A DNA stretch of 64,000 bases from JABDPF01 sp037384065 (GCA_037384065.1 JARROJ010000018.1:1-64000), one strand, 5' to 3'; positions 23,945-32,859 are shown, counted from the stretch's first letter. Numbers and translations: made by a program. The notes: a model not told the origin generated them from the letters alone.

Positions 23945-25747
23945 TTACCTCTTGTTGTCCTGTTGCAACACGGCCAGGAAGGCCTCCTGCGGAATCTCGA
24001 CGCGGCCGACCTGCTTCATGCGCTTCTTGCCGGCCTTCTGCTTTTCCAGCAACTTGCGCTTGCGCGTCACGTCGCCGCCGTAGCACTTGGCGGTCACGTT
24101 CTTGCGCAGCGCCTTGACCGTCGTGCGCGCGATCACCTGCGAGCCGATCGCGGACTGGATCGCGACGTCGAACATCTGCCGCGGAATCAGTTCCTTCATG
24201 CGCACCGCCAGTTCGCGGCCGCGCCGCTGGGCCTGGTCGCGATGAATGATGGTCGACAGCGCATCCACGCGCTCGCCGTTGATCAGCACGTCGACGCGCA
24301 CGAACGGGCCGGCCTGGTAACGCAGGAAATGGTAATCGAAGGAGGCGTAGCCGCGGCTGACCGACTTCAGGCGATCGAAAAAGTCGAGCACGACCTCCGA
24401 CAGGGGCAGCTCGTAGCGGATGTTGACCTGCGCGCCCATGTACTGGATCCCGCGCTGCACGCCGCGCTTCTCCTCGCACAGCCCGATCACCGAACCGACG
24501 TAATCCTGCGGCACCAGGATGTTGGCCTCGATGATCGGCTCGCGGATTTCCGCGACCTGGTTGGCGCCGGGCAGTTTGGCCGGGTTCTCCAGGCTGACGA
24601 CCTCGCCGTCGCTGAGTTCGATCTCGTAGATCACGGTCGGCGCCGTGGTCACGAGATCAACGTCGTACTCGCGCTCGAGCCGCTCCTGCACGATTTCCAT
24701 GTGCAGCATGCCGAGGAACCCGCAACGGAAACCAAAACCGAGCGCCTCGGACGTTTCCGGCTCGAATTGCAGGGCCGCATCGTTCAGTTGCAGGCGGTCG
24801 AGGGCCTCGCGCAGATCAGGATAATCTTCCGCGTCGGTGGGAAACAGTCCGGCGAACACCCGCGGTTGCATGTGCGCGAACCCCGGCAGCGCGCGGTCGG
24901 TGCCGCCCTTGGCAAGCGTGATCGTGTCGCCGACCGGGGCGCCGTGCACGTCCTTGATGCCGGCCACCAGGAAACCCACTTCGCCGGCCCCGATGCGCGC
25001 CCGCTGTTCACGCTTCGGCGTAAACACCCCGACCTGCTCGACCTGGTGCATGTTGCCGGACGCCATCAGGCGAATTTTTTCGCCCTTGCCGACCGAACCG
25101 TCGACCACCCGGATCAGGGAGACGATGCCGAGGTAGTTGTCGAACCAGGAATCGATGATCAGCGCCTTGAACGGCGCCTCCGGATCGCCGGTGGGCGGCG
25201 GTATGTCGCGCACCAGCGCCTCGAGCACGTCGTCGACCCCCACGCCGGTCTTCGCGCTCACGGTCAGGGCCTCGACGGCCTCGATACCGATGATGTCCTC
25301 GATTTCCTGCTTGACGCGATCCGGCTCGGCGGACGGCAGGTCGATCTTGTTCAGCACCGGGATCACTTCCAGGCCCAGTTCCACCGCCGTGTAGCAGTTC
25401 GCGACGCTTTGCGCCTCCACGCCCTGGGCCGCGTCGACCACCAGCAGTGCGCCCTCGCAGGCCGCCAGCGAGCGCGAAACCTCGTAGGAGAAATCCACGT
25501 GGCCCGGCGTGTCGATGAAATTGAGCTTGTAGACCTCGCCGTTCCGGGCCGTGTAGTCCAGGGTGACGCTCTGGGCCTTGATGGTGATGCCGCGCTCACG
25601 CTCGAGATCCATGGAATCGAGCACCTGTTCGGCCATCTCCCGCTCGGTCAGGCCGCCGCAGGTCTGGATGAACCGATCCGCCAGCGTGGACTTGCCGTGA
25701 TCCACGTGCGCGATGATCGAAAAATTCCTGATGTGTTTCTGATCCAT
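23945..25747 (-). CDS. lepA: Elongation factor 4 (back-translocase LepA)
   Basis: 600 residues from ATG 25747 (MDQKHIRNFSIIAHVDHGKST). GTPase motifs: G1 HVDHGKST, switch ERERGITIKAQSV, G3 DTPGHVDF, G4 NKIDLPSA. Domains II-IV follow the EF-G order, and the LepA-specific C-terminal domain has AKCYGGDVTRKRKLLEKQK. It influences ribosome translocation and initiation. In this gene order it precedes lepB, and the two are often co-transcribed. A TATAAT box (25829-25834) and a terminator hairpin (25784-25811) precede it, so its expression may be attenuated. An 11-codon upstream extension is less likely. Confidence 0.96.
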   Translation of the reverse strand: MDQKHIRNFSIIAHVDHGKSTLADRFIQTCGGLTEREMAEQVLDSMDLERERGITIKAQSVTLDYTARNGEVYKLNFIDTPGHVDFSYEVSRSLAACEGALLVVDAAQGVEAQSVANCYTAVELGLEVIPVLNKIDLPSAEPDRVKQEIEDIIGIEAVEALTVSAKTGVGVDDVLEALVRDIPPPTGDPEAPFKALIIDSWFDNYLGIVSLIRVVDGSVGKGEKIRLMASGNMHQVEQVGVFTPKREQRARIGAGEVGFLVAGIKDVHGAPVGDTITLAKGGTDRALPGFAHMQPRVFAGLFPTDAEDYPDLREALDRLQLNDAALQFEPETSEALGFGFRCGFLGMLHMEIVQERLEREYDVDLVTTAPTVIYEIELSDGEVVSLENPAKLPGANQVAEIREPIIEANILVPQDYVGSVIGLCEEKRGVQRGIQYMGAQVNIRYELPLSEVVLDFFDRLKSVSRGYASFDYHFLRYQAGPFVRVDVLINGERVDALSTIIHRDQAQRRGRELAVRMKELIPRQMFDVAIQSAIGSQVIARTTVKALRKNVTAKCYGGDVTRKRKLLEKQKAGKKRMKQVGRVEIPQEAFLAVLQQDNKR

Positions 25748-25778
25748 GGTCCGACAGCCGGGCGCCCGAGGGGACATC

Positions 25779-25811
25779 AAAAAGCCATCCGCCCCGGGCG
25801 GAGCGGATGGC
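25779..25811 (-). terminator. Intrinsic terminator or attenuator between mucD and lepA
   Basis: On the minus strand a perfect 9-bp stem (25811-25803 GCCATCCGC with 25792-25784 GCGGATGGC, with an internal GC-rich loop) is followed by TTTTT (25783-25779). It ends mucD transcripts but also lies 31 bases before the lepA ATG and downstream of a TATAAT box, so it could attenuate lepA-lepB. Confidence 0.75.
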
Positions 25812-25828
25812 CATGTGCCAAGCTACGA

Positions 25829-25834
25829 ATTATA
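25829..25834 (-). promoter_or_regulatory. Candidate -10 box for lepA
   Basis: A perfect TATAAT on the minus strand, just beyond the mucD stop codon, with start of transcription expected near 25822. No good -35 hexamer is seen (TGAAGA at 17-base spacing is the best), so strength is uncertain. It is conspicuous in GC-rich DNA. Confidence 0.4.
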
Positions 25835-25847
25835 GCCTATGCGGCGT

Positions 25848-27290
25848 TCAGTCTTCAGCCGTCGGTGTATACGCGATGTACCGCACGACGCCGTCGCGCA
25901 TGACGCGCAGGGCGACGGCCTTGCCGGCGGGCAGGCTCTCGGCGATGGCCTCGAACGCATCGACGTCTTCGACCAGGCGGTTATTGATCGCGAGCACGAC
26001 GTCGCCGCGCCGCAAACCGGCCCGGTAGGCCGCATCGTCTTCCACCGCCGAAATGATCACGCCGCCTTCCGGGTCACCCAGCGCGCGGCGCCGGTCTTCG
26101 GCGATCGGCTCGACCTTGAGGCCGAGCAGGTTGCTTTCCACGCCATCCTGCGGCGAGACCGAAATATTGCCTTCGCCATCGGACGCCAGCGCATCGAGCA
26201 CGACGTCGAAGGTCTCGCGCTTGCCGTTGCGGCTGACCAGCACCTCGACCTCGGTGCCCGGCGGGTTGGCGCCGACGATCGGCGGCAGGTCGCCCGACAC
26301 CTCGATGGGCTCCCCGTTGAACTCGAGGATCACGTCGCCGGGCTCGATGCCGGCCTTCTCGGCCGCGCTGCCCGGGTTGACGTCGCTGACCAGCGCACCG
26401 ACCGGCTTCTCGAGGTTCAGCGCCTCGGCGAGTTCGCGGTCGACCGGGCCGACCTGCACGCCGAGCAGGCCGCGCTCGACCTTGCCGTGGTCGCGCAGCT
26501 GGCGAACGGCGCTGTTGGCCGTCTCGATCGGGATCGAGAACGACAGCCCCATGTAGCCGCCGCCGGAACTGAGAATCCAGGAGTTGATGCCGACCACCTC
26601 ACCGTCGAGATTGAGCAACGGCCCACCCGAATTGCCGCGGTTGATGGCGACGTCGGTCTGGATGAACGGCACGTACTGCTGCTGGCTGGTGCTGCGGCCC
26701 TTGGCGCTGACGATGCCGGCCGTGACCGATTGCTCGAAGTTGAACGGCGAGCCGATCGCAACCACCCACTCACCCGGCTTCAGCGCCTTGCTGTCGCCGA
26801 TTTTCAGTGTGGGCAGGTTCTTGGCGTCGATCTTCAGCAGCGCCACGTCGCTGAGCGGGTCGGAGCCGATCAGTTCGGCGACGAATTCGCGCCGGTCGGC
26901 CATCCGCACGATGATCTCATCTGCGTCCTCGACCACGTGGTGATTCGTGATGACGTAGCCGTCGTCTTCGATGATGAAGCCGGATCCGGCGCCCTGCCGG
27001 TCGGGCTCGCGTCCTTCCGGCATGCCGGGCATGCCGGGCACGTCGAAAAACCGCCGAAAGAATTCGGGCATGTCCTCGCGCGAGTGCGGATTCTGCAACT
27101 GCTGGTCACCGCCGTTTCGGTTGCCGAACTGCGTGACCTGGATGTTGACGACGGCGGGCGCCGCTTCCTCGACCAGCCCGGTGAAATCGGGCAGACCCGA
27201 CATCCGGGCGAACGCTGAACCGGAGGCCGCGAGGAACACGACCAGCAGCACGTTTACCAGAAATTTCTTGTTCACTACAAAGTACCTCAT
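25848..27290 (-). CDS. mucD: Periplasmic Do-like serine protease/chaperone (DegP/MucD type)
   Basis: 480 residues: signal peptide (KKFLVNVLLVVFLAASGSAFA), trypsin-like domain with the triad His118 (ITNHHVV), Asp148 (SDVALL) and Ser221 (GNSGGPL), then two PDZ domains (~275-370 and ~385-475, with GDVILEFNGEP and GDVVLAINNRL). A Met/Pro-rich loop (PGMPGMPEG) lies before the catalytic core. It degrades or refolds damaged envelope proteins and belongs to the sigma-E stress circuit. Seven bases separate it from rseC. A GTG at 27275 with GAGG nine bases upstream, giving the cleaner signal peptide start NKKFLVN, may be the true start. Confidence 0.94.
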   Translation of the reverse strand: MRYFVVNKKFLVNVLLVVFLAASGSAFARMSGLPDFTGLVEEAAPAVVNIQVTQFGNRNGGDQQLQNPHSREDMPEFFRRFFDVPGMPGMPEGREPDRQGAGSGFIIEDDGYVITNHHVVEDADEIIVRMADRREFVAELIGSDPLSDVALLKIDAKNLPTLKIGDSKALKPGEWVVAIGSPFNFEQSVTAGIVSAKGRSTSQQQYVPFIQTDVAINRGNSGGPLLNLDGEVVGINSWILSSGGGYMGLSFSIPIETANSAVRQLRDHGKVERGLLGVQVGPVDRELAEALNLEKPVGALVSDVNPGSAAEKAGIEPGDVILEFNGEPIEVSGDLPPIVGANPPGTEVEVLVSRNGKRETFDVVLDALASDGEGNISVSPQDGVESNLLGLKVEPIAEDRRRALGDPEGGVIISAVEDDAAYRAGLRRGDVVLAINNRLVEDVDAFEAIAESLPAGKAVALRVMRDGVVRYIAYTPTAED

Positions 27291-27296
27291 CGATAT

Positions 27297-27758
27297 TCAG
27301 CCTTGGGAAGGATTAACGATTCTCAACAGCTTGACCGCGCGATCGGGCAAAAATTCCATTCGCCGCCGCCGATTTACAGCCAGCATGACGGCCGCCAGCA
27401 GAAGGCCGCCGCAAGCCGCCGCGAAGTCGAGCCCGGCGCCGGCCAGACCGGACCATGACGCCAGACCGTGGCCGGCCACCGCACCCGCCAGGCCGGCCAG
27501 CAACGGCAGCAGGTAAAACCGCAGGGTCAGCGCAAGGAACAGCGACTCCGGCAAACCGACCATGACCGCCTGGCCGGGTTTCGCGCCGAGGTCATTGTCG
27601 AACTCGAGTTCGACCGGGCGCCGTTGCAACAGGCGACCGAACACGCCGGCGCCGCAGCCGCGCCCCGCGTCGCAGGTCGTGCAGCCCGACGTTCCGCCAA
27701 GCCGGACCCGGACCTGGGACCCGGCCGCACCCGTCACCCTGCCTTGCTGTTCGATCAT
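27297..27758 (-). CDS. rseC: SoxR-reducing/sigma-E accessory protein RseC (MucC)
   Basis: 153 residues. An N-terminal cytosolic domain contains Cys26, Cys29 and Cys35 (SGCTTCDAGRGCG), the Cys cluster of the RseC/MucC family. Two membrane helices follow (~residues 72-92 LFLALTLRFYLLPLLAGLAG and 108-127), then a basic tail (NRRRRMEFLP). Family members modulate sigma-E activity and, in E. coli, take part in SoxR reduction with Rsx proteins. It lies between rseB (23 bases) and mucD (7 bases). Confidence 0.9.
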   Translation of the reverse strand: MIEQQGRVTGAAGSQVRVRLGGTSGCTTCDAGRGCGAGVFGRLLQRRPVELEFDNDLGAKPGQAVMVGLPESLFLALTLRFYLLPLLAGLAGAVAGHGLASWSGLAGAGLDFAAACGGLLLAAVMLAVNRRRRMEFLPDRAVKLLRIVNPSQG

Positions 27759-27781
27759 GGTCTATCCAGATGGGGTTGGTG

Positions 27782-28765
27782 TCAGCGGCTTACCAGTGCG
27801 ACCGAGTCGCCAATCGTGCGGACGGTCCGTGCGGGCACGTTGCCGACGACGGTCACGACGACATCCCCGACCGGCTTCGAATAGGTGTGCGTCGTACCGT
27901 GACGCTCGACCGCCGGCTCGAACGCGACGTTTTCATCCCGTGTCTCGATGTATACCGAAACCGCCGCCAGGCCGTCGCTGTACACCAGGTGTTCGAACAT
28001 GTGTCCGTTCGACCCGCCGCCGTGGAAACCGTGCGCCGTCAGTTCGAACCCGGGCGGCATGCGTTTCGGCTGCCACCGGGGCCGATCGCTGGCGCCGACC
28101 CGACCGGTGGGCAGCGCCGAAGCCTCGGTTGCGAATTCCTTGAGCCGTTCCGCCCGCTTCAGTTCGACCGGGTCCACCTCGGTGCCGAAGCGGATGTCGG
28201 TAAACATCAACCGGGCCAGCGGCTTGCGGTCGCTGTCGAGCAATTCCCACTTGAGCAGCAGGCCGGAATGTTGCTCGAGCCACAACGAGTACCCGTAACG
28301 GTACGCGTCGCGCGGCACGACCTGCAGGCGGCGCGTGTCGTAACCCGCCACGCGGCCGCTGTCGCCCAGCTTCAGCGCGTAATTGCCGTCGACGAGGGCG
28401 TCCGCGTTCTGCGGCATGGCCGGAAAATACGCGTGCTCGAAGGCGCTGTCGGACAGAACCGGCCGGTCTGCGCTCTGCACCCATCGAATCCCCTCGGCGT
28501 CGCGGACGACTTCGCGCGACGGGCCGGTCAGCGAGGTGATGTACTCGCGCACGCCGTCGGCGTCCGCGATGTGCGTGATGCGCAGGGTATCGATGGCATC
28601 GCCGAGAACGTAGACGAACGTCCCCTGGTAGGTCATCTGGTTCAGGGCCGCGTTCATGCGCTCGAGCCAGTGACGCGCATCGTGATCGTGCTCCGGGCCG
28701 GCCCATGCCAGCGCGCTCATCAGCGACAGCGCCGCCGCGAGCACGACCGGAGCCGTCGCCTTCAT
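27782..28765 (-). CDS. rseB: Periplasmic sigma-E regulator RseB (MucB)
   Basis: 327 residues: signal peptide (APVVLAAALSLMSALAWA), a LolA-like N-domain (WLERMNAALNQMTYQGTFVY through ~residue 200) and the smaller C-domain that contacts RseA (MPPGFELTAHGFHGG, then VGDVVVTVVGNVPARTVRTIG). RseB binds the periplasmic part of the anti-sigma factor RseA and protects it from DegS cleavage until mislocalised LPS or porins displace it. The ATG overlaps the rseA stop (ATGA, 28762-28765). Confidence 0.94.
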   Translation of the reverse strand: MKATAPVVLAAALSLMSALAWAGPEHDHDARHWLERMNAALNQMTYQGTFVYVLGDAIDTLRITHIADADGVREYITSLTGPSREVVRDAEGIRWVQSADRPVLSDSAFEHAYFPAMPQNADALVDGNYALKLGDSGRVAGYDTRRLQVVPRDAYRYGYSLWLEQHSGLLLKWELLDSDRKPLARLMFTDIRFGTEVDPVELKRAERLKEFATEASALPTGRVGASDRPRWQPKRMPPGFELTAHGFHGGGSNGHMFEHLVYSDGLAAVSVYIETRDENVAFEPAVERHGTTHTYSKPVGDVVVTVVGNVPARTVRTIGDSVALVSR

Positions 28766-29394
28766 TGGTCGTCCGGCCTCCGGGGTTCCGCTTCGCCCTG
28801 CGAACTGCCGGCGTCATCGGTCGCCTGGGCGCCACGCTGGACCATGACCGGAACGATCGTGAAGAAGCCGCGCCCGTTGTTGCCGCCGGTGGCCTGGTAG
28901 TGACGCAGCAGGTACTGGTTCATCCGCGCGTTGGCGGCCGGCGGCGGCGAACCGATGCTGGCCGCGCGGGAGACCGGCACGCCGTTCAGGCCGTCGGGAC
29001 TGATGAAGGATGCGGCCGGCTCCGCCCGCGCGACCCCGGCGGTCGTCGCGTCCGGCGCGGCGCGGTTGCCCGGATCGACGACCAGCACCGCCATCAGCGC
29101 GACCGTCGCCGCGATCGCACCGCCGGCGACCGGTCGCAACCAGCGTTGTGCCGGCCACCTGCCGCCACGCGCCACCGGTTCGTCCTGCAGGGCGCGATTG
29201 ACGCGCCGGCACAGGTCGCTGCCGTACAGCGTGCCGTCGTCGTGCCGCAGGCAATCGCGCACCAGGTGGTAGCGCGCCCAGGTGGCGCTCAGGTCGGCGT
29301 CCGAGCCCAGCCGGCGCAGCAGGAACCGTCCGGTTTCCGCGCTGACTTCGCCGTCCATCAGGCTCGAAATGTGTTCTCTGGTTTTTTCGCTCAT
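28762..29394 (-). CDS. rseA: Anti-sigma-E factor RseA (MucA)
   Basis: 210 residues. The N-terminal cytosolic sigma-binding domain begins EHISSLMDGEVSAETGRFLL, followed by LSATWARYHLVRDCLR, both conserved in RseA/MucA. One membrane helix (~residues 90-107, GAIAATVALMAVLVV) follows. The periplasmic tail is Ala/Pro-rich and includes RMNQYLLRHYQATGGNNGRG, a family signature for RseB binding. Regulated proteolysis by DegS, RseP and ClpXP is the established release route; those genes are not in this window. It lies 15 bases downstream of rpoE. Confidence 0.93.
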   Translation of the reverse strand: MSEKTREHISSLMDGEVSAETGRFLLRRLGSDADLSATWARYHLVRDCLRHDDGTLYGSDLCRRVNRALQDEPVARGGRWPAQRWLRPVAGGAIAATVALMAVLVVDPGNRAAPDATTAGVARAEPAASFISPDGLNGVPVSRAASIGSPPPAANARMNQYLLRHYQATGGNNGRGFFTIVPVMVQRGAQATDDAGSSQGEAEPRRPDDQ

Positions 29395-29409
29395 CGTCCC
29401 GTTCCGGTG

Positions 29410-30099
29410 TCACGCCCCGTCCAGCAGGGGCTTGAGTTTTGTATCGATGGCCTCGCGGGCGCGGAAGATCCGTGACCGCACGGTTCCGATCGGACAATCC
29501 ATCGTCACCGCAATGTCTTCGTAGCTCATGCCTTCCATCTCGCGCAGCATGATCGCGGTGCGCAGATCCTCGGGCAGGCCGGCGATGGTGTCATACACCA
29601 CGCGCTTGATTTCCTCGCGCAGCATCTCGTTTTCCGGCGTGCCCTGTTCCTTCAGCCGGCTTTCCACGTCGTATTGCTCCGCGTCGCCGGCGTCGATATC
29701 GGTCGCCGGCGGCCGGCGCTTGCGCGCGACCAGCCAGTTCTTGGCCGTGTTGATCGCGATCCGGTACAGCCAGGTGTAAAACGCGCTGTCGCCGCGAAAC
29801 CGGCCAATCGCCCGATACGCCTTGATAAAGGCCTCCTGGGCGACATCCATCGCATCCGCCGGATCGTTCACATAGCGCCCGACCAGGCTCACGATGCGAT
29901 GCTGATACTTGTTGATGAGCAGGTCGAAGGCGCGCTTGTCGCCCTTCTGCACCCGCTCCACCAGCATTTGATCGACCTCTGCCTCGCTCATGCGCGCACG
30001 CTCTGTTCTCGCGGACACGGACGGCGCAACCGATAAGGTGCCGGTCGTGTCCGTATCCGGAACGGCCCTGACGGCCGTCATTTTCGTGTCAGCCGTCAT
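29410..30099 (-). CDS. rpoE: RNA polymerase sigma-E factor (AlgU/RpoE)
   Basis: 229 residues as drawn. Region 2 (DLLINKYQHRIVSLVGRYV, then AMDVAQEAFIKAYRAIGRF) and region 4 (LPEDLRTAIMLREMEGMSYE, then MDCPIGTVRSRIFRARE) are typical of ECF group RpoE/AlgU. The homologous part starts at Met37 (MSEAEVDQML, ATG 29991), which would give exactly 193 residues, the usual AlgU length. The longer start at 30099 has GGGAG nine bases upstream and lies ~48 bases after the predicted sigma-E start site, so either or both may be used. It directs the envelope-stress regulon and probably its own operon. Confidence 0.94.
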   Translation of the reverse strand: MTADTKMTAVRAVPDTDTTGTLSVAPSVSARTERARMSEAEVDQMLVERVQKGDKRAFDLLINKYQHRIVSLVGRYVNDPADAMDVAQEAFIKAYRAIGRFRGDSAFYTWLYRIAINTAKNWLVARKRRPPATDIDAGDAEQYDVESRLKEQGTPENEMLREEIKRVVYDTIAGLPEDLRTAIMLREMEGMSYEDIAVTMDCPIGTVRSRIFRAREAIDTKLKPLLDGA

Positions 30100-30153
30100 A
30101 CGTGCCGGCTCCCTCCGTTGAGCATAACATGGGTCGATGCTGCTTCTGTCCGG

Positions 30154-30182
30154 TATGACAGGCCGCGGCGCGGCTAAGTTCC
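30154..30182 (-). promoter_or_regulatory. Sigma-E-type autoregulatory promoter of the rpoE operon
   Basis: On the minus strand GGAACTT (30182-30176) is followed after 16 bases by GTCATA (30159-30154). This matches the sigma-E consensus GGAACTT...GTCTAA in -35 sequence, spacing and most of the -10. The predicted start is near 30147, about 48 bases before the rpoE ATG at 30099. Confidence 0.75.
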
Positions 30183-30237
30183 CCGCGGTCCCGTCTTTCT
30201 TTCGAGAGCGGTTGCGGGTGCACGAACGCAGGGGCGA

Positions 30238-30246
30238 TGCGATAAT
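30238..30246 (+). promoter_or_regulatory. Candidate extended -10 promoter of the amaB-pyrD-murB genes
   Basis: TGC followed by GATAAT forms an extended -10 (TGn plus a 5/6 match to TATAAT), expected to start transcription near 30253, ~50 bases before the ATG at 30302. No clear -35 element is seen. Confidence 0.35.
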
Positions 30247-30301
30247 AAACGGCTACGGTTTTTCGCTTATCCCAACCACATTACGAACGACGGTGAACAG
30301 T

Positions 30302-31819
30302 ATGGAATTTCTGAAGGAACTCGGCGTCCGCGAAATGAACCCCGGGGCCTGCTTCGGGCTCGACGAGTGGTCCGCGACGCAGGACCAGGGGGTCGTGGAA
30401 TCGCACAACCCGGCGACCGGCGAACGGATCGGCGGCGTCTATGGCGCCTCGGCCGACGACTACGAGCGCATGATGGAAACGGCGCAGAAGGTGTTCGAGG
30501 AATGGCGCCAGGTCCCGGCGCCCAGGCGCGGCGAAGCCGTTCGCCTGTGCACGGACGCCCTGCGGCGCCACAAGGACGCGCTGGGCAGCCTGGTCGCCCT
30601 GGAAATGGGCAAGATCAAGGCCGAGGGCGACGGCGAAGTCCAGGAAATGATCGACATCGGCGATTTCGCGATCGGCCAGTCGCGCATGCTGTACGGCCTG
30701 ACCATGCATTCCGAGCGCCCCCGCCACCGCATGTACGAGCAGTGGCATCCGCTGGGCATCGTCGGCGTCATCTCCGCGTTCAATTTCCCGGTGGCGGTAT
30801 GGGCATGGAATGCGTTCATCTCGGCGATCTGCGGCAACGTGACCATCTGGAAGCCGTCGTCGAAGGTGCCGCTGTGCGCGATCGCGGTGCAGAACATCTG
30901 CAACGCCGCGCTCGCCGATGGCGGCTTTCCGCCGATCTTCATGAGCTTCGTCGCCAGCGGCCACGATCTCGCCAACCGCTTCGTCGAAGACGATCGGGTG
31001 CGCCTGGTGTCGTTCACCGGCTCCACGTGGGTCGGCCGCGACGTCGGCAAGCGCGTCGCCGAGCGTTTTGGCCGCAGCATCCTGGAACTGGGCGGTAACA
31101 ACGCCATCATCCTGGACGAGACCGCCGATCTGAAAATGGCGATTCCCGCCATCGTGTTCGGCGCGGTCGGCACCGCCGGCCAGCGTTGCACGACCACGCG
31201 CCGGCTGTTCGTGCCCGAAAGCATGGTGGACAAGGTGAGCGGACTGCTGGTCGACGCCTACCGGCAGGTCCGCATCGGCGATCCGCTGAACGAAGACACC
31301 CTGATGGGCCCGCTGGTCGACGCGAAGGCCGTGCAGGATTTCACGGACGCCGTCGCGAAGATCGAGGCTGCGGGCGGCGAGATACTGACCGGCGGCAAAC
31401 CGGTCGACGGCGCGGGCTTTTTCGTCGAGCCGACCATCGCGAAAGCACGCAACGAGTGGGACATCGTGCAGACGGAAACCTTCGTGCCGATTCTGTACCT
31501 GATCCCGTACGCGGACATCGAAGACGCGCTGCGCATGCACAACGACGTGCCGCAGGGGCTGTCGTCGGCCATTTTCACCACCGACATTCGTCACTCCGAA
31601 CTGTTCCTGTCCTCGGTCGGTTCCGATTGCGGCATCGCCAACGTCAACATCGGCACCTCGGGGGCCGAGATCGGCGGCGCCTTCGGCGGTGAAAAAGAAA
31701 CGGGCGGCGGTCGTGAATCCGGCTCCGATGCCTGGAAGGCGTACATGCGCCGGCAGACGAACACGATCAACTGGGGCACGGAACTGCCGCTGGCCCAGGG
31801 CATCAAGTTCGACCTCTGA
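30302..31819 (+). CDS. amaB: ALDH7-type L-aminoadipate-semialdehyde dehydrogenase
   Basis: 505 residues from ATG 30302. Antiquitin-family hallmarks: ISAFNFPVAVWAWN with Asn161, SFTGSTWVGR, the general base Glu262 (LELGGNNAII), the nucleophile Cys296 (GTAGQRCTTTRR) and GGEKETGGGRESGSDAWKAY near the C-terminus. ALDH7 enzymes oxidise alpha-aminoadipate semialdehyde/piperideine-6-carboxylate in lysine degradation and can also detoxify other aldehydes. gcdH, a later step of one lysine route, lies 2 kb away. pyrD follows after 14 bases. The frame is open upstream to 30137 but without homology. Confidence 0.9.
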   Translation: MEFLKELGVREMNPGACFGLDEWSATQDQGVVESHNPATGERIGGVYGASADDYERMMETAQKVFEEWRQVPAPRRGEAVRLCTDALRRHKDALGSLVALEMGKIKAEGDGEVQEMIDIGDFAIGQSRMLYGLTMHSERPRHRMYEQWHPLGIVGVISAFNFPVAVWAWNAFISAICGNVTIWKPSSKVPLCAIAVQNICNAALADGGFPPIFMSFVASGHDLANRFVEDDRVRLVSFTGSTWVGRDVGKRVAERFGRSILELGGNNAIILDETADLKMAIPAIVFGAVGTAGQRCTTTRRLFVPESMVDKVSGLLVDAYRQVRIGDPLNEDTLMGPLVDAKAVQDFTDAVAKIEAAGGEILTGGKPVDGAGFFVEPTIAKARNEWDIVQTETFVPILYLIPYADIEDALRMHNDVPQGLSSAIFTTDIRHSELFLSSVGSDCGIANVNIGTSGAEIGGAFGGEKETGGGRESGSDAWKAYMRRQTNTINWGTELPLAQGIKFDL

Positions 31820-31833
31820 GGACGGCGCGCGGC

Positions 31834-32859
31834 GTGTTCTACAACCTGGTCAGGAGGGCCCTGTTCGCGGTCGATCCCGAGACCGCGCACGACCTGACCC
31901 TGGAGGCGCTCCGTCTCGGGCATTTCAGCGGCGTTACCCGCTTGCTGTGCCGTGAAAAGGCCCAGCCGGTCCGCTGCATGGGGTTGACGTTTCCCAACCC
32001 GGTCGGCGTCGCCCCCGGGCTGGACAAGAACGCGGATTGCTTCGAAGCCCTGGGCGACCTGGGCTTCGGCTTCGTCGAGGTGGGCACCGTCACGCCGCGC
32101 CCGCAACCCGGCAATCCGAAGCCGCGCGTGTTCCGCCTGACCGAAGCGCAGGGCATGATCAACCGCCTCGGTTTCAACAACAAGGGCGTCGACTACCTGG
32201 TGCGCCGCGTGCGCCATCACCGCTTTCGGGGGGTGCTCGGCATCAACATCGGCAAGAATTTCGACACGCCGATCGAGAACGCGGCGGACGACTACCTGCT
32301 GTGCCTCGAAAAAGTGTACCCCTACGCCGATTACGTCACGGTCAACATCTCCTCGCCCAATACGCAGAACCTGCGTGATCTGCAGGGCGAGGACGAACTG
32401 GACGGCCTGCTGGGCGCCCTGGCCCGGCGCCGCGAGGAACTGGCGGACGAGCACGGGCGCCGCGTGCCGCTGGCGCTCAAGGTTGCGCCGGACCTCGACG
32501 ACGGCGCGATCCCGGTGATTGCCGGCGTCGTGGCGCGGCACGGCATGGACGCAGTCATCGCCACCAATACCACCATCGACCGCTCCGTGGTCGATGGCCT
32601 GCCGCACGCTGAAGAAACCGGCGGCCTCTCCGGCGCCCCGCTGAAGGAACGGGCCGACCGCGTGCTGGGCGAATTGCGCGACGCACTGCCCCCGGAGATC
32701 GCGATGATCGGCGTGGGCGGCATCACCCGCGGCGAAGATGCCGTCGACAAGCTGAAACTCGGCGCCGACCTGGTGCAGTTCTACACGGGCATGGTCTACC
32801 GCGGCCCCGAACTCGTCGGCGAGTGCCTGCAGGCCATCGCGGACTGGCGCGCCGAATGA
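31834..32859 (+). CDS. pyrD: Dihydroorotate dehydrogenase (quinone), class 2
   Basis: 341 residues, GTG start at 31834. The N-terminal amphipathic helix (FYNLVRRALFAVDPETAHDL) is the membrane-association and quinone-access element of class 2 enzymes. The FMN barrel follows, with GVAPGLDKNADCFEAL, FVEVGTVTPRPQPGNPKPR, NRLGFNNKGVDYL and the catalytic Ser region VNISSPNTQNLRDLQ, then GGLSGAPLKERA and FYTGMVYRGP. It oxidises dihydroorotate to orotate in pyrimidine synthesis, passing electrons to quinone at the inner membrane. Its stop overlaps the murB ATG. Confidence 0.96.
   Translation: MFYNLVRRALFAVDPETAHDLTLEALRLGHFSGVTRLLCREKAQPVRCMGLTFPNPVGVAPGLDKNADCFEALGDLGFGFVEVGTVTPRPQPGNPKPRVFRLTEAQGMINRLGFNNKGVDYLVRRVRHHRFRGVLGINIGKNFDTPIENAADDYLLCLEKVYPYADYVTVNISSPNTQNLRDLQGEDELDGLLGALARRREELADEHGRRVPLALKVAPDLDDGAIPVIAGVVARHGMDAVIATNTTIDRSVVDGLPHAEETGGLSGAPLKERADRVLGELRDALPPEIAMIGVGGITRGEDAVDKLKLGADLVQFYTGMVYRGPELVGECLQAIADWRAE

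Noticed and set aside
22910..25903. A 997-codon plus-strand frame across lepB and lepA
   Set aside because: It spans two well-defined genes on the other strand and shows no domain; antisense shadow of high GC.
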